Part shown: positions 54,166-62,903 of the stretch, one piece after another | Numbering within the stretch: the stretch's first letter is position 1 | Layout of the letters: the number at the start of each line of letters is the position of its first letter | DNA from: Luteithermobacter gelatinilyticus | Lineage (GTDB): Bacteria > Pseudomonadota > Alphaproteobacteria > Sphingomonadales > Emcibacteraceae | Assembly: GCF_005849285.1 (NCBI RefSeq) | Contig: NZ_CP040517.1 | Coordinates: 2,548,501 to 2,612,500 of the forward strand | Direction of reading: 5' to 3' | Length of the DNA: 64,000 nucleotides | Position numbers and translations under genes: made by a program | The notes under the pieces: generated by a model | Told to the model about the DNA's origin: nothing | The model's database searches: none | What the model saw: the letters and a program-made list of their open reading frames with translations, nothing else

Positions 54166-54433
54166 GAGTGAATTGTGAATAGGTTGCCCCATTCTGCCGG
54201 TCAGGTCTGGTTCAGGAGCCAGGGGTTTGGCGCAGGCCATACTGGCGGTACGGCCCAGCCAAACCCCGCCGGAACTGGACCAGATCGGCCCGGCCCTTCG
54301 GGTTGGCGGCTTGGGGCCGCTCACCTTGCCAGACGCCTGGCCCGATGCCCCGCATCGCCCGGCGCCGTCTTCCGCGTGAGGCGGGCCGCAATCCGCCAAC
54401 AGAATTGAGCCAAGCTATTCACAATTCACTCTA
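54164..54433 (+). mobile_element. Long form of the miniature element, 270 bp with terminal inverted repeats
   Basis: The left end TA-GAGTGAATTGTGAATAGG and the right end, read on the other strand, TA-GAGTGAATTGTGAATAGC are matching inverted repeats of about 21 bp with one mismatch. The GC-rich interior has no convincing gene. TA at both ends is consistent with an IS630/mariner-type target duplication. The left 73 bp recur at 44357. Confidence 0.8.
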
Positions 54434-54518
54434 GCCTTCCAGGAAACAGCCTTCCTGATCTATCTCCGACTCAAGTTCCTGCCCTGCAATCTCGGGGCCT
54501 GAATCTTCCCAGGTCGTC

Positions 54519-55001
54519 TCAGGACAGTTGCGGATCGTGAATCTTCAACACCGCATCAGATATATTGTTGATTGCCGTCAGGTTATTCTCAAACTCTTCC
54601 TCTGAGAATGCCGAGAAAATCTTGTTTTGCGCCTTGTTCCAATGTTCCAGACACTCCTCGACCCTCTCCTGCCCCTTGGCGGTTAGCGACACAATTCTTT
54701 GTCGCCTGTCGGTCCCCGGAATAATCTGGATCAGCCCCTGTTTATGCAACGGACGAAGGTTGCGCGCCACCGTCGAGGCATCCATGACAAGCTCTTCGGC
54801 CAGTTTGCTTACCGTAACTTTTTCCAGATGTTCCAGAACCATCAAAATGATCAGTTGGGTGGACCTGATCCCCGTTTTCTGCAAGGCTTCGTCATATAAC
54901 CGTGTGACTGCCCTGGATGCTTTTCTTACATTCAGGCATACACAGTTATCTATATAATCTTTTATATGCCTTTTAGATACCCCCGGACGTGATATGTCCA
55001 C
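54519..55001 (-). CDS. MarR family transcriptional regulator
   Basis: A 160-residue MarR-type regulator. The winged helix-turn-helix spans about residues 65-110 with KVTVSKLAEELVMDASTVARNLRPLHKQGLI, cited as SKLAEELVMDASTVARNL, and the wing basic residues DRRQRIVSLTAKG. It would act as a ligand-responsive dimer. The start is GTG at 55001. The neighbouring AT-rich region may hold its operators. Target genes are unknown. Confidence 0.9.
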   Translation of the reverse strand: MDISRPGVSKRHIKDYIDNCVCLNVRKASRAVTRLYDEALQKTGIRSTQLIILMVLEHLEKVTVSKLAEELVMDASTVARNLRPLHKQGLIQIIPGTDRRQRIVSLTAKGQERVEECLEHWNKAQNKIFSAFSEEEFENNLTAINNISDAVLKIHDPQLS

Positions 55002-55331
55002 TTGTCTTCCCCACTCTATTTATACAAATATTCCTACTAAGACCTTGTTTCCTATAATATTTATCGAAGAACATTTTTCCCTGGAACACTATAGAAAACA
55101 TGTATTTTTACCTGTACTTTTCTACTATCTTAAAAAATGATGACTATAATGTCATACAATATTAACCATATTCCCCCGGTACTACAATCGAATATGACAC
55201 CCGGACAGCAAAAAATTTAACAAGATAAGTAACAAACCTTTCAAAATTTTGCTGTCCTGACCCCGTCCCGCTCTTTTTCCTTCGGGATTTTATCGCTATG
55301 TATAGGATGGTCAGTCACACTTCATGATTCA
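55002..55331. other. 330-bp AT-rich intergenic region with an inverted repeat
   Basis: No gene is supported. It separates the divergent marR-like and pmbA-like genes. GGACAGCAAAA (55203-55213) and TTTTGCTGTCC (55247-55257) are perfect complements 33 bp apart, and TCCCG...CGGGATTTTAT near 55270-55295 is a weak terminator-like hairpin. Confidence 0.5.
55203..55257. repeat. 11-bp perfect inverted repeat in the marR-pmbA gap
   Basis: GGACAGCAAAA and its complement flank 33 AT-rich bases. It could be a cruciform, a regulator site or the remnant of an element. Confidence 0.5.
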
Positions 55332-55355
55332 ATGATAATGAGAACAGGAACCTAT

Positions 55356-56717
55356 ATGTCCCAGATTGCAATCCCCTCTACTGCAGACCACCTGGACAGG
55401 TTAGAGGATTTAATCAAGAAAGCCCTTCGGGCCGGCGCGGATCAGGCCGACGCCATCTTTTTCACCTCCCGGTCAGAATCGGTTTCCTGGCGGCTTGGCA
55501 AACTCGAAGATATTGAAAGATCGGAAAATGTGGATCTGGGCCTCAGGGTTTTTATCGGCCAGAAACAGGCCATTGTCTCCTCCAGTGATCTCAGCGCCCA
55601 AAACATGGATCCCCTTGTCGAACGCGCCGTCAGCATGGCACGACATGCCCCGCAAGACCGTTTTGCCGGCCTTGCGGACCCGGCGCTTCTGGCTCAGCCG
55701 CCGTTTGAGGACCTGGATCTGTATGATACAACCACCCCTTCTGCGGAAACGTTGCAAGACATGGCCCGGGAAACCGAGGCCCTGGCGCTTGCCACCGAAG
55801 GCATCACCAATTCACAAGGTGCCGGCGCCGGGTATGACAAAGTGGAAATCGTGCTCTGCAATTCTGACGGCTTTGCGCAAAGCTACCGCCGCAGCAGTTT
55901 CAGCCTCAGCCTTTCTGTCATCGCCGGCGCCGGCACCGCCATGGAGCGGGATTACGCCTACAGCTCAAAACACCACCTGGCTGACCTGGACAGTCCGGCG
56001 GAAATCGCCCGGGAAGCCGCGGAACGGGCGCTCAGACGCCTCAACCCCCGCAAGGCGGCCACGGCACAAGTCCCAGTGGTTTATGATCCCCGGGTTTCCA
56101 AAACCCTGCTTGGCCATTTTGCCGGAGCCATAAACGGCCAGTCCATCGCCCGGGGCACCAGCTTTCTCAAAGACCGCATGGGGGACCGCATTTTTCCCGA
56201 GCACATCACCATCATTGACGATCCACACATTGTGCGCGGGCCGTCTTCCCGGCCGTTTGACGGGGAAGGTGTAGCCAATGACAAACTGGTGCTAGTGGAA
56301 AACGGCATTCTGAAAAGCTGGTTTCTAGACAGCAGCAGCGCCCGTCAGTTAGGGCTGAAAAGCAACGGTCGAGCCAGCCGGGGAACCTCGTCACCACCCG
56401 CGCCATCTTCCACCAATATCTATATCGCGCCCGGCAAACTTTCGCCGGAAGAGCTGGTGGCCGATATCGCCAGCGGATTTTATGTCACAGAGCTCATCGG
56501 CATGGGGGTGAACGGAATCACCGGGGATTACAGCCGGGGCGCCAGCGGTTTCTGGATCGAAAATGGCCAGATCACCTATCCGGTCAATGAGGTGACCGTG
56601 GCTGGCAACCTCAAGGACATGTACCGTCACATGCAGGCGGCCAGCGACCTGGAGTTTAAATATGGCACCGACGCCCCCACGCTGCGGATCGACAGCATGA
56701 TGGTCGCCGGGAATTGA
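55356..56717 (+). CDS. pmbA: TldD/PmbA family protein
   Basis: A 453-residue PmbA-type protein (TldE subunit). TldD/TldE form a zinc peptidase that matures small peptides and degrades antitoxin CcdA in E. coli. The segment FVTELIGMGVNGITGDYSRGASGFWIENG, cited as GMGVNGITGDYSRGASGFW, and VVYDPRVSKTLLGHFAGAI, cited as DPRVSKTLLGHFAGA, are typical. No TldD partner is in the window. ATG at 55356 has AGGA upstream. Confidence 0.88.
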   Translation: MSQIAIPSTADHLDRLEDLIKKALRAGADQADAIFFTSRSESVSWRLGKLEDIERSENVDLGLRVFIGQKQAIVSSSDLSAQNMDPLVERAVSMARHAPQDRFAGLADPALLAQPPFEDLDLYDTTTPSAETLQDMARETEALALATEGITNSQGAGAGYDKVEIVLCNSDGFAQSYRRSSFSLSLSVIAGAGTAMERDYAYSSKHHLADLDSPAEIAREAAERALRRLNPRKAATAQVPVVYDPRVSKTLLGHFAGAINGQSIARGTSFLKDRMGDRIFPEHITIIDDPHIVRGPSSRPFDGEGVANDKLVLVENGILKSWFLDSSSARQLGLKSNGRASRGTSSPPAPSSTNIYIAPGKLSPEELVADIASGFYVTELIGMGVNGITGDYSRGASGFWIENGQITYPVNEVTVAGNLKDMYRHMQAASDLEFKYGTDAPTLRIDSMMVAGN

Positions 56718-56732
56718 TCCGCCAAAAACAAA

Positions 56733-56757
56733 GGGCCTGCCCCGAAAAGGCAGGCCC
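56733..56757. terminator. Hairpin between pmbA and the TorF porin gene, terminator for the minus strand
   Basis: GGGCCTGCC (56733-56741) pairs with GGCAGGCCC (56749-56757). On the minus strand it is followed by TTTGTTTTT, which suits termination of the porin gene; on the plus strand no T-run follows. Confidence 0.75.
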
Positions 56758-56785
56758 CCACACCCTTCAATCCATATGAAAGTCC

Positions 56786-57496
56786 TTAGAAATAGGCCCC
56801 GACGCTAAATACCACCGTGGCGTCGGACAAATCCCCGGCATTATTCGTATCCACATATTTCAGACCGAAATCCAGGCCGCCATAATTCACACTGGCCCCC
56901 AGACTCCAGTCCAGCTTGGTGGTATCGCCAATCCCGGCATAGTCAAAGCCGTCTTCGTATCCGATATGGGCGCTGATGGTCAGGGGCGTATCGGGAATGG
57001 CGCTTTCCACATCCGCATAAACATAGATGTTATCCGTATTGCCGGTATTTTCGCTGGAAAAGGCGTAAGCGGCGCCGAGACTTGCCGATGCCACGCCAAG
57101 ATCAACGCCGGCAGAACCGTAAAGTTCCAGATAGTCCACATTCTCCCCGCCGGGATAATGATAGAGCAGCAGGCCAATATTATAGGAAATACTGTCGATC
57201 TGACCGCCATATCCGGCATAGATATCCTGCTCGATTTCCGCGCCGCCAAACTCGGAAATATTGGACGCCCATGTGCCCACATAAAACCCGCTGTCATGCG
57301 CATAATCAAAGCCGCCCTGCAACGCAAAATTTTCATCATTCAGGGACACCCCGCGAAAACGATAATCATTCAGCATGGCCACATTGGCGCTGATCTCTCC
57401 TCCCAAAAAGCCCTCCTCCGCAAAAGTCGGAGCTGAGGAAAAAGCTGTTACAGCCACGGCAACGGTGGCCAACATAGCGGTTCTCAATTTCGTCAC
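56786..57496 (-). CDS. TorF family putative porin
   Basis: A 236-residue beta-barrel outer membrane protein of the TorF/Gcw_chp type. It has a signal peptide (TKLRTAMLATVAVAVTAFS to PTFA), then GGEISANVAMLNDYRFRGVSLND, cited as NVAMLNDYRFRGVS, the family hallmark, and ends in VVFSVGAYF with terminal Phe. GTG at 57496 is the start, with AAGGAGAG upstream; no ATG fits the signal peptide. Substrate is unknown. Confidence 0.9.
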   Translation of the reverse strand: MTKLRTAMLATVAVAVTAFSSAPTFAEEGFLGGEISANVAMLNDYRFRGVSLNDENFALQGGFDYAHDSGFYVGTWASNISEFGGAEIEQDIYAGYGGQIDSISYNIGLLLYHYPGGENVDYLELYGSAGVDLGVASASLGAAYAFSSENTGNTDNIYVYADVESAIPDTPLTISAHIGYEDGFDYAGIGDTTKLDWSLGASVNYGGLDFGLKYVDTNNAGDLSDATVVFSVGAYF

Positions 57497-57703
57497 GTTT
57501 CTCTCCTTAAACTTGGAATTATTTTCTGCACCATAATCTGGATTGCGCATAAAACTCTACAAGATACGTGCCAGATTTTTGAAGCTATATGGGTTCTTAT
57601 ATAATTTCAAATAGTTAACAGCAGTTTATAGTCCAGCATATCATTGCAGACGACGCCGCTTTTGTTATCTTCACGGGAAATAGGGCAAAATTTTGGTCAC
57701 AAA

Positions 57704-57739
57704 ATGACTATTTATTACTCATGATTAAAAAATAGTCAT
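57704..57739. repeat. 10-bp inverted repeat just beyond the DJ-1/PfpI remnant
   Basis: ATGACTATTT (57704-57713) and AAATAGTCAT (57730-57739) are perfect complements. The repeat lies at the break point of the truncated gene and may act as its terminator or mark a deletion junction. Confidence 0.5.
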
Positions 57740-57745
57740 ATCGAG

Positions 57746-57919
57746 TCATCCCGTTTTCAATCCCTTGGCCGCGTGCACATCTCGCCCGTCAGGGGACAAG
57801 ATTACACAGTTCAGTTCGTCAGGTTTCAAATCTTGCGCCACGCGGAAAATTTCCCATGGGCCGATGGCGTCAAGCTCCTCATACCCGTCAAATACCAGGA
57901 TGGCGATCCTAAAAGTCAT
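57746..57919 (-). pseudogene. Truncated DJ-1/PfpI family gene (5' fragment)
   Basis: A minus-strand frame of 57 codons with an almost ideal ribosome binding site (AAGGAGGT) before its ATG. The product begins MTFRIAILVFDGYEELDAI and continues with GPWEIFRVAQD, the start of DJ-1/PfpI proteins, which are usually about 190-200 residues long. It stops at a TGA and then runs into AT-rich non-coding DNA, so about two thirds are missing, including the nucleophilic elbow. It is divergent from a GlxA-type regulator, a frequent partner of such genes. Confidence 0.75.
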
Positions 57920-57998
57920 ATCCTTACCTCCTTGCTTTTTATTTCTCGTCTATATGGTGAAACTCTTGTCAGGGTCTCACTCTAGCTTGACGGCATAT

Positions 57999-58012
57999 TG
58001 TCATAAATGACA
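57999..58012. promoter_or_regulatory. Palindrome in the glxA upstream region, operator candidate
   Basis: TGTCAT (57999-58004) and ATGACA (58007-58012) form a palindrome around AA, and a further ATGACAT half occurs at 58027-58033. Its place between the divergent remnant and glxA suits autoregulation. Confidence 0.4.
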
Positions 58013-58071
58013 TAATACCCATGAATTATGACATACCGATCCACGTCAGGATCGCCCCCAGGATCTGACCC

Positions 58072-59073
58072 ATGCCCCGACCGAAAGAATTTCCCCGCAA
58101 AACCATTGCCTTTATCTGCTATGACAAGTGTGAAATTCTCGACCTGGCCGGGCCGGCAGAAATCTTTTTCAGCGCCAGTGAGTTGTGTGAAAGGGACTAT
58201 GGATTTCCGGCCTATCAGGTCCAGTATCTCTCTCTCGGGGGTGGCCCGGTGCGCGCCTCCAACGGCATGGTCTTCAACACCCAACCCCTGAACAGCGTGC
58301 CCGAGGAAGACACGCTGATTGTTGTTGGCGGCCGAGGGGCGGAACATGCCGCTAACAGCCCGGCCCTGACCGGCTTCCTGCGCAACCGTTATTCCATAGT
58401 TCGCCGAATGGTGTCCATCTGCACCGGGGCCCTCATTCTGGCCAAAGCTGGTCTTCTGGAGGGCCGGACCGCCACAACCCACTGGGATTACACAGACAAG
58501 CTCAGACAAATGGCTCCCCAGGTGCATCTGAATCCGGATGCGCTTTATGTGCGGGACGACAAACTCTATACTTCGGCCGGGGTGACCGCCGGCATGGATC
58601 TGGCGCTGGCATTGGTGGAAGAGGATCTGGGTCGGGACCTGCCGCTCACCGTGGCCCGGCATCTGGTGATGTTTTATAAACGCCCAGGCGGGCAATCCCA
58701 GTTTTCTTCATTTCTCAAAGCCCAGACCGCCGAGACCGCCCCGTTTCGCGAGCTTTGCCTGTATATTGCCGAAAACCCGACCGACGATCTGTCCGTGCCT
58801 GCGCTTGCGCAGCGGCTGGCCTTGGGAGAAAGAACCTTCATTCGCCATTTCACCCGCCATGTGGGCTGTTCCCCGGGGCGATTTGTGGAACAGGCGCGAT
58901 TGGAACATTCCCGCCGGCTGCTGGAAGACACGTTCGACAGCCTTGAACAGGTGGCCCTCAAGTCCGGCTTTTCCAGTGCGGAAATTCTGCGTCGTCTGTA
59001 TCAGCGCCACCTTGGCATTTCGCCCCGCGAATACCGCGAACGGTTCGGACGTCGCCGGACGGCCGTGTTCTGA
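58072..59073 (+). CDS. GlxA family transcriptional regulator (DJ-1/PfpI-AraC fusion)
   Basis: A 333-residue protein. Residues 10-190 form a DJ-1/PfpI-like domain with VSICTGALILAKAGLLEGRTATTHW, cited as SICTGALILAKAGLLEGR, where Cys occupies the usual nucleophilic position. Residues 230-325 are an AraC DNA-binding domain with two helix-turn-helices, including GERTFIRHFTRHVGCSPGRFV, cited as RTFIRHFTRHVGCSPG, and SGFSSAEILRRLYQRHLGISPREYR, cited as RRLYQRHLGISPREYR. Members control amine or amino-acid catabolism. Its probable target is degraded. Confidence 0.92.
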   Translation: MPRPKEFPRKTIAFICYDKCEILDLAGPAEIFFSASELCERDYGFPAYQVQYLSLGGGPVRASNGMVFNTQPLNSVPEEDTLIVVGGRGAEHAANSPALTGFLRNRYSIVRRMVSICTGALILAKAGLLEGRTATTHWDYTDKLRQMAPQVHLNPDALYVRDDKLYTSAGVTAGMDLALALVEEDLGRDLPLTVARHLVMFYKRPGGQSQFSSFLKAQTAETAPFRELCLYIAENPTDDLSVPALAQRLALGERTFIRHFTRHVGCSPGRFVEQARLEHSRRLLEDTFDSLEQVALKSGFSSAEILRRLYQRHLGISPREYRERFGRRRTAVF

Positions 59074-59085
59074 TCACAATATCGC

Positions 59086-59916
59086 TCAAGACGCCGGCAA
59101 GGACAGTTCCGGATTAAGCCGCTCTCCTTCCCAGTTCATCCCCCAATGCAGATGCGGCCCCGTCGCCCGGCCGGTCATGCCCACAGTGCCAAGAGGATCT
59201 CCTTGGCCGATTTTCTGTCTTTCCCGAACCGCCACACTGTCCAGGTGACAATACACCGTGCTCACGCCATAACCGTGATCAATGATCACCGTATTCCCCG
59301 TGTAATAAAGATCGGCGACCATGATGACTATGCCCCCCAACGGAGCCACCACCGGCGTGCCCTTGGGAGCGGCAATATCCATCCCGGTATGCGGGCTTTT
59401 CGGGGTGCCATTCAGAATCCGGTGATTGCCAAAATGTCCAGAGACTCGCCCCTTGACGGGCCAGATCATCTTGCGGCCAAAATCGGTCAGGTCACTGAGG
59501 ACTGAACGGGCCTCGCGCACCCGCGCCGCATCATTGGCAATGCGCTGCCGCACCTCCGGCGGCGGCGTGACCATTTTCGGGGGCAGCCCGTCAATCACAG
59601 ACACATCATATTTGTGTTCCTGCACCGGAAACCGGTATTCCCGGCGCTCGCCATCGGGGGGTATTACCGTAAAGGTGACCGTGCTCCCCTCTTTCCAGTT
59701 CAGTCCGAATGGGAAATAGCCCGCCGGCGTGAGCCGCAGCTTTTTGCCCTTGAAGATCACTTCACTACCCGCGGGGGCCTTGCCCACATAAAACCCGCCC
59801 TGAACCAGCGGGGAAGGCACCCGGAACTCAGGCCGGATCGCTTCTGTTGCGGCATTTACCGCCCCGGCAAAAAACAGCCATACCAAACACAATCCAAAAC
59901 AAAGGACACCCCTCAT
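59086..59916 (-). CDS. M23 family metallopeptidase
   Basis: A 276-residue exported peptidase of the LytM/lysostaphin type. It has a signal peptide ([19 protein letters not shown]), an N-terminal beta domain and a C-terminal M23 domain with [30 protein letters not shown], cited as [16 protein letters not shown], and the zinc motif HLH in [13 protein letters not shown]. Zinc ligands appear complete (H, D, H), so it is probably active on peptidoglycan. Its ATG overlaps the xseA stop as ATGA. Confidence 0.92.
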   Translation of the reverse strand: MRGVLCFGLCLVWLFFAGAVNAATEAIRPEFRVPSPLVQGGFYVGKAPAGSEVIFKGKKLRLTPAGYFPFGLNWKEGSTVTFTVIPPDGERREYRFPVQEHKYDVSVIDGLPPKMVTPPPEVRQRIANDAARVREARSVLSDLTDFGRKMIWPVKGRVSGHFGNHRILNGTPKSPHTGMDIAAPKGTPVVAPLGGIVIMVADLYYTGNTVIIDHGYGVSTVYCHLDSVAVRERQKIGQGDPLGTVGMTGRATGPHLHWGMNWEGERLNPELSLPAS

Positions 59917-61520
59917 AACAGTCTCCCCTGGCGCTCATCCCCGGAAGGGGGTTTTGTCTTGTTTTTGGTTTTTTTTGCCGGTTTCACCGGCTCGGAGGGC
60001 ATGGGGGCGCTCACTGCCTGTGCCGAAACATGCCCATCCCGGAATTCGATATCCATCACATCACCGGCAGAAACCCGCGCCGCATTGGTAAGGGTCTTGC
60101 CTCGGGAATCGCGGATCACCGCATAGCCCCGTTCCAGCACCCGCTTGTAATTCAGGCTATCAAACAGACGCACCGGACTGTCCAGACGGCTTTTCTGCTG
60201 CTGCATCAGACGGGTCATGGCCGGCTGCAAACGTTCCGCCAGCATAGTAACCTTCTGCCGTTCCCGCCCGACATCCTGCACCAGAATATCCCCTCTCAGC
60301 CGCTCGCCAAGGGTTTCAAGCCGCATATGCTGCCGCTCACACATATGCCGCAGCGCTCGCGGCAAACGCACCGTTTTTTCGGCAAGGGTCTGCTGGTGGC
60401 GGCGTAGATCTCGCACCAACATATCGGCCCTGAGCCGCGCGCCCAGCGTATCAAGCCGCATGTGTTGTTTATCGCTGAGATGTTGCAGCGCCCGCGGCAG
60501 GCGGTCGGCAAGTTCATCAAACCTCTGCTGACTGAGCGACAGCAGGTCCTGCGGCCTGGGCAGGCCCCGTCCCAATCCCTCAATCCGTTGCCGCCGGTCC
60601 AGAAGCAGGCGCTGTTGGGCCCGCCCCAGCCGCACGGACAGATCCTGCACCGTATAGACCAGATCGGCCTTCACCGGCACGGCTATTTCCGCCGCCGCCG
60701 TGGGCGTCGGCGCCCGCCGGTCCGCGGCATAATCAATCAGGGTGGTGTCCGTCTCGTGCCCCACGGCGCTGATCAGGGGAATTTCGCTCGCCGCCGCGGC
60801 CCGCACCACCACTTCCTCATTGAAGGCCCACAGATCTTCGAGGCTGCCCCCGCCACGTGCCACAATCAGCACATCCGGGCGCGGAATATCGCCGCCCTCC
60901 TCCAGTCGGTTAAACCCCTCGATGGCTTCGGCCACCTGGGCCGCCGCCCCTTCGCCCTGCACCAGAACAGGCCAGACAATCACGTGGCGCGGGAAACGGT
61001 CCTCCAGCCGGTGCAGGATATCGCGGATCACCGCCCCCGTCGGGGACGTGACGACACCAATCACCTGCGGCAGGTAGGGGATCGGCTTCTTGCGTTCCGA
61101 AGCAAACAGTCCTTCAGCCGCGAGTTTTTTCTTGCGTTCCTCCAAAAGCGCCATTAACGCCCCGGCGCCCGCCGGTTCCATACGGTCAATGACAATCTGA
61201 TATTTGCTGCGCCCCGGATAGGTGGTGAGCTTGCCGGTGCAGATCACCTCCAGCCCGTCTTCTGGCCGAAACGTGAGCCGGCCTGCCATGCCTTTCCACA
61301 TCACCCCGTCAAGGACCGCTTTGTCATCCTTGAGGGCCAGATACATATGGCCGGACGCAGCGCGCTTAAGGCCGCTGAGTTCGCCGCGCACCCGCACATA
61401 ACCGAAATTTTCCTCCACCGTACGCTTGAGCGACAGGCTCAACTCACTGACCGAATATTCCGGGGCATTGCTGCGGGCCGCCTGCGGGGGCCGGCCCGGG
61501 AAATGGGAATGATCTGACAT
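59913..61520 (-). CDS. xseA: Exodeoxyribonuclease VII large subunit
   Basis: A 535-residue XseA, which with XseB degrades single-stranded DNA. The N-terminal OB fold ([29 protein letters not shown], cited as [13 protein letters not shown]) is followed by a catalytic domain with [30 protein letters not shown] and [28 protein letters not shown], cited as [20 protein letters not shown]. The long coiled coil contains a 45-residue tandem duplication. A Lys/Pro-rich C-terminal tail follows. ATG at 61520 is chosen; ATG at 61559 is also open. Confidence 0.95.
   Translation of the reverse strand: MSDHSHFPGRPPQAARSNAPEYSVSELSLSLKRTVEENFGYVRVRGELSGLKRAASGHMYLALKDDKAVLDGVMWKGMAGRLTFRPEDGLEVICTGKLTTYPGRSKYQIVIDRMEPAGAGALMALLEERKKKLAAEGLFASERKKPIPYLPQVIGVVTSPTGAVIRDILHRLEDRFPRHVIVWPVLVQGEGAAAQVAEAIEGFNRLEEGGDIPRPDVLIVARGGGSLEDLWAFNEEVVVRAAAASEIPLISAVGHETDTTLIDYAADRRAPTPTAAAEIAVPVKADLVYTVQDLSVRLGRAQQRLLLDRRQRIEGLGRGLPRPQDLLSLSQQRFDELADRLPRALQHLSDKQHMRLDTLGARLRADMLVRDLRRHQQTLAEKTVRLPRALRHMCERQHMRLETLGERLRGDILVQDVGRERQKVTMLAERLQPAMTRLMQQQKSRLDSPVRLFDSLNYKRVLERGYAVIRDSRGKTLTNAARVSAGDVMDIEFRDGHVSAQAVSAPMPSEPVKPAKKTKNKTKPPSGDERQGRLL
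60234..60503 (-). repeat. 45-codon tandem duplication within the xseA coiled coil
   Basis: Two adjacent 135-bp units (60369-60503 and 60234-60368) encode [20 protein letters not shown] and [20 protein letters not shown] at their starts, followed by [12 protein letters not shown] and [12 protein letters not shown]. The units have diverged, so the duplication is not recent. Confidence 0.85.
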
Positions 61521-61602
61521 GGACCGCTTACTTCTACTGCTTGCTTGAATCTCAGGCATCTTATGTTACAAGAGAGGAAATTTTTTAAAAGGACAAATCA
61601 TC

Positions 61603-62883
61603 ATGAATATTCTGGTCATCGGTTCCGGCGGCAGAGAACATGCGCTGACCTGGAAAATCGCCCAGTCTCCATTGGTGGACAAAATTTTCTGCGCCCCCGG
61701 CAATGGCGGCATGCAGGATCTGGCGGAATGCGTCAGCCTCGATCTTGCCGATCACGGCGCGGTCATCACCTTTTGCGACGAAAACGACATTGATCTGGTG
61801 GTTATCGGCCCCGAAGCCCCGCTGGTGGAGGGGCTGGTGGATAGTCTGGATCTGGCGGAAATTCCCGCTTTTGGCCCCACGGCCGCTGCAGCCCAGCTGG
61901 AAGGCTCCAAGGGGTTCACCAAGGATCTGTGCGCCAAATACAATATTCCCACCGCCGCCTACGGCCGGTTTCGTAACGCCGAGGCCGCCAAGGCCTTTAT
62001 CAATGAAAAAGGCGCCCCCATTGTGGTCAAGGCCGACGGCCTGGCCGCGGGCAAGGGCGTGATTATCGCCCAGACCGTCGAGGAAGCCCACCAGGCCGTA
62101 GACGACATCTTCGGCGGACAGTTCGGTGCGGCCGGGGCGGAACTGGTGATCGAGGAATTTCTGGAAGGCGAAGAGGCCAGCTTCTTTGTGCTCACTGACG
62201 GAGAGACCATCCTGCCGCTGGCCACTGCCCAGGATCACAAACGGGTGGGAGACGGGGATATCGGCCCCAATACCGGCGGCATGGGTGCCTACAGCCCGGC
62301 CCCGGTGATGACTGAAGCGCTGATCGAACGCACGCTCAACGAGATCATCCTGCCCACAGTGCGCGGTATGAAAGAGGAAGGCATGCCGTTCGCCGGGGTG
62401 CTGTATGCCGGACTAATGATTACAGACAAGGGCCCGCAGCTCATTGAATACAATGTGCGCTTTGGCGATCCGGAATGCCAGGTGCTGATGATGCGACTGA
62501 AATCCGATATCGTGCCGGCACTTTTGGCCTGCGCCGCCGGCACATTACAGGAAGAAAGCCTGGACTGGCATGACGATGCGGCACTGACCGTAGTGATGGC
62601 CGCCAAAGGGTATCCGGGGTCTTATGAGAAAGGCACGGAAATCCGGGGACTTGATCAGGCCGGAACCACAGAAGATGTGGTTGTTTTCCATGCGGGAACA
62701 ACCAGACAGAACAACCGGGTTCTGGCCACGGGCGGACGGGTGTTGAATATCACTGCCCGCGCCGGCAGCATCACAGCGGCCCGGGACCGCGCCTATGCCG
62801 CACTGGATAAGATCGACTGGCCCGAAGGTTTCTGCCGTCGTGACATCGGCTGGCGCGCCATCGCCCGCGAAAATGAAAAATGA
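61603..62883 (+). CDS. purD: Phosphoribosylamine-glycine ligase
   Basis: A 426-residue GAR synthetase of purine synthesis, an ATP-grasp enzyme. [14 protein letters not shown] at the N-terminus, [55 protein letters not shown] and [11 protein letters not shown] are diagnostic. It is divergent from xseA. A 7-bp motif AAAATGA is repeated across its stop codon (62870-62890). Confidence 0.97.
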   Translation: MNILVIGSGGREHALTWKIAQSPLVDKIFCAPGNGGMQDLAECVSLDLADHGAVITFCDENDIDLVVIGPEAPLVEGLVDSLDLAEIPAFGPTAAAAQLEGSKGFTKDLCAKYNIPTAAYGRFRNAEAAKAFINEKGAPIVVKADGLAAGKGVIIAQTVEEAHQAVDDIFGGQFGAAGAELVIEEFLEGEEASFFVLTDGETILPLATAQDHKRVGDGDIGPNTGGMGAYSPAPVMTEALIERTLNEIILPTVRGMKEEGMPFAGVLYAGLMITDKGPQLIEYNVRFGDPECQVLMMRLKSDIVPALLACAAGTLQEESLDWHDDAALTVVMAAKGYPGSYEKGTEIRGLDQAGTTEDVVVFHAGTTRQNNRVLATGGRVLNITARAGSITAARDRAYAALDKIDWPEGFCRRDIGWRAIARENEK

Positions 62884-62903
62884 AAAATAGAGTCGTTTTG
62901 ATT

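Larger units (their letters stand above)
57551..58071. other. Region between TorF porin and GlxA with a truncated DJ-1/PfpI gene
   Basis: About 520 bp holding the AT-rich porin leader, an inverted repeat (57704-57739), the DJ-1/PfpI remnant (57746-57919) and a short palindrome (57999-58012). No other gene is supported. Confidence 0.6.

Noticed and set aside
54163-54399. A 78-codon minus-strand frame inside the 270-bp element
   Set aside because: It has no domain similarity I can see, begins without a good ribosome binding site and ends in the terminal repeat; more likely non-coding.
57975-57984. TCACTCTAG as another miniature-element end
   Set aside because: Only the last eight or nine bases match and the preceding AATT is absent; probably chance.
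57765-58010. Two small plus-strand frames of 70-81 codons upstream of glxA
   Set aside because: They are antisense to the DJ-1/PfpI remnant, whose minus-strand frame has clear similarity and an ideal ribosome binding site.
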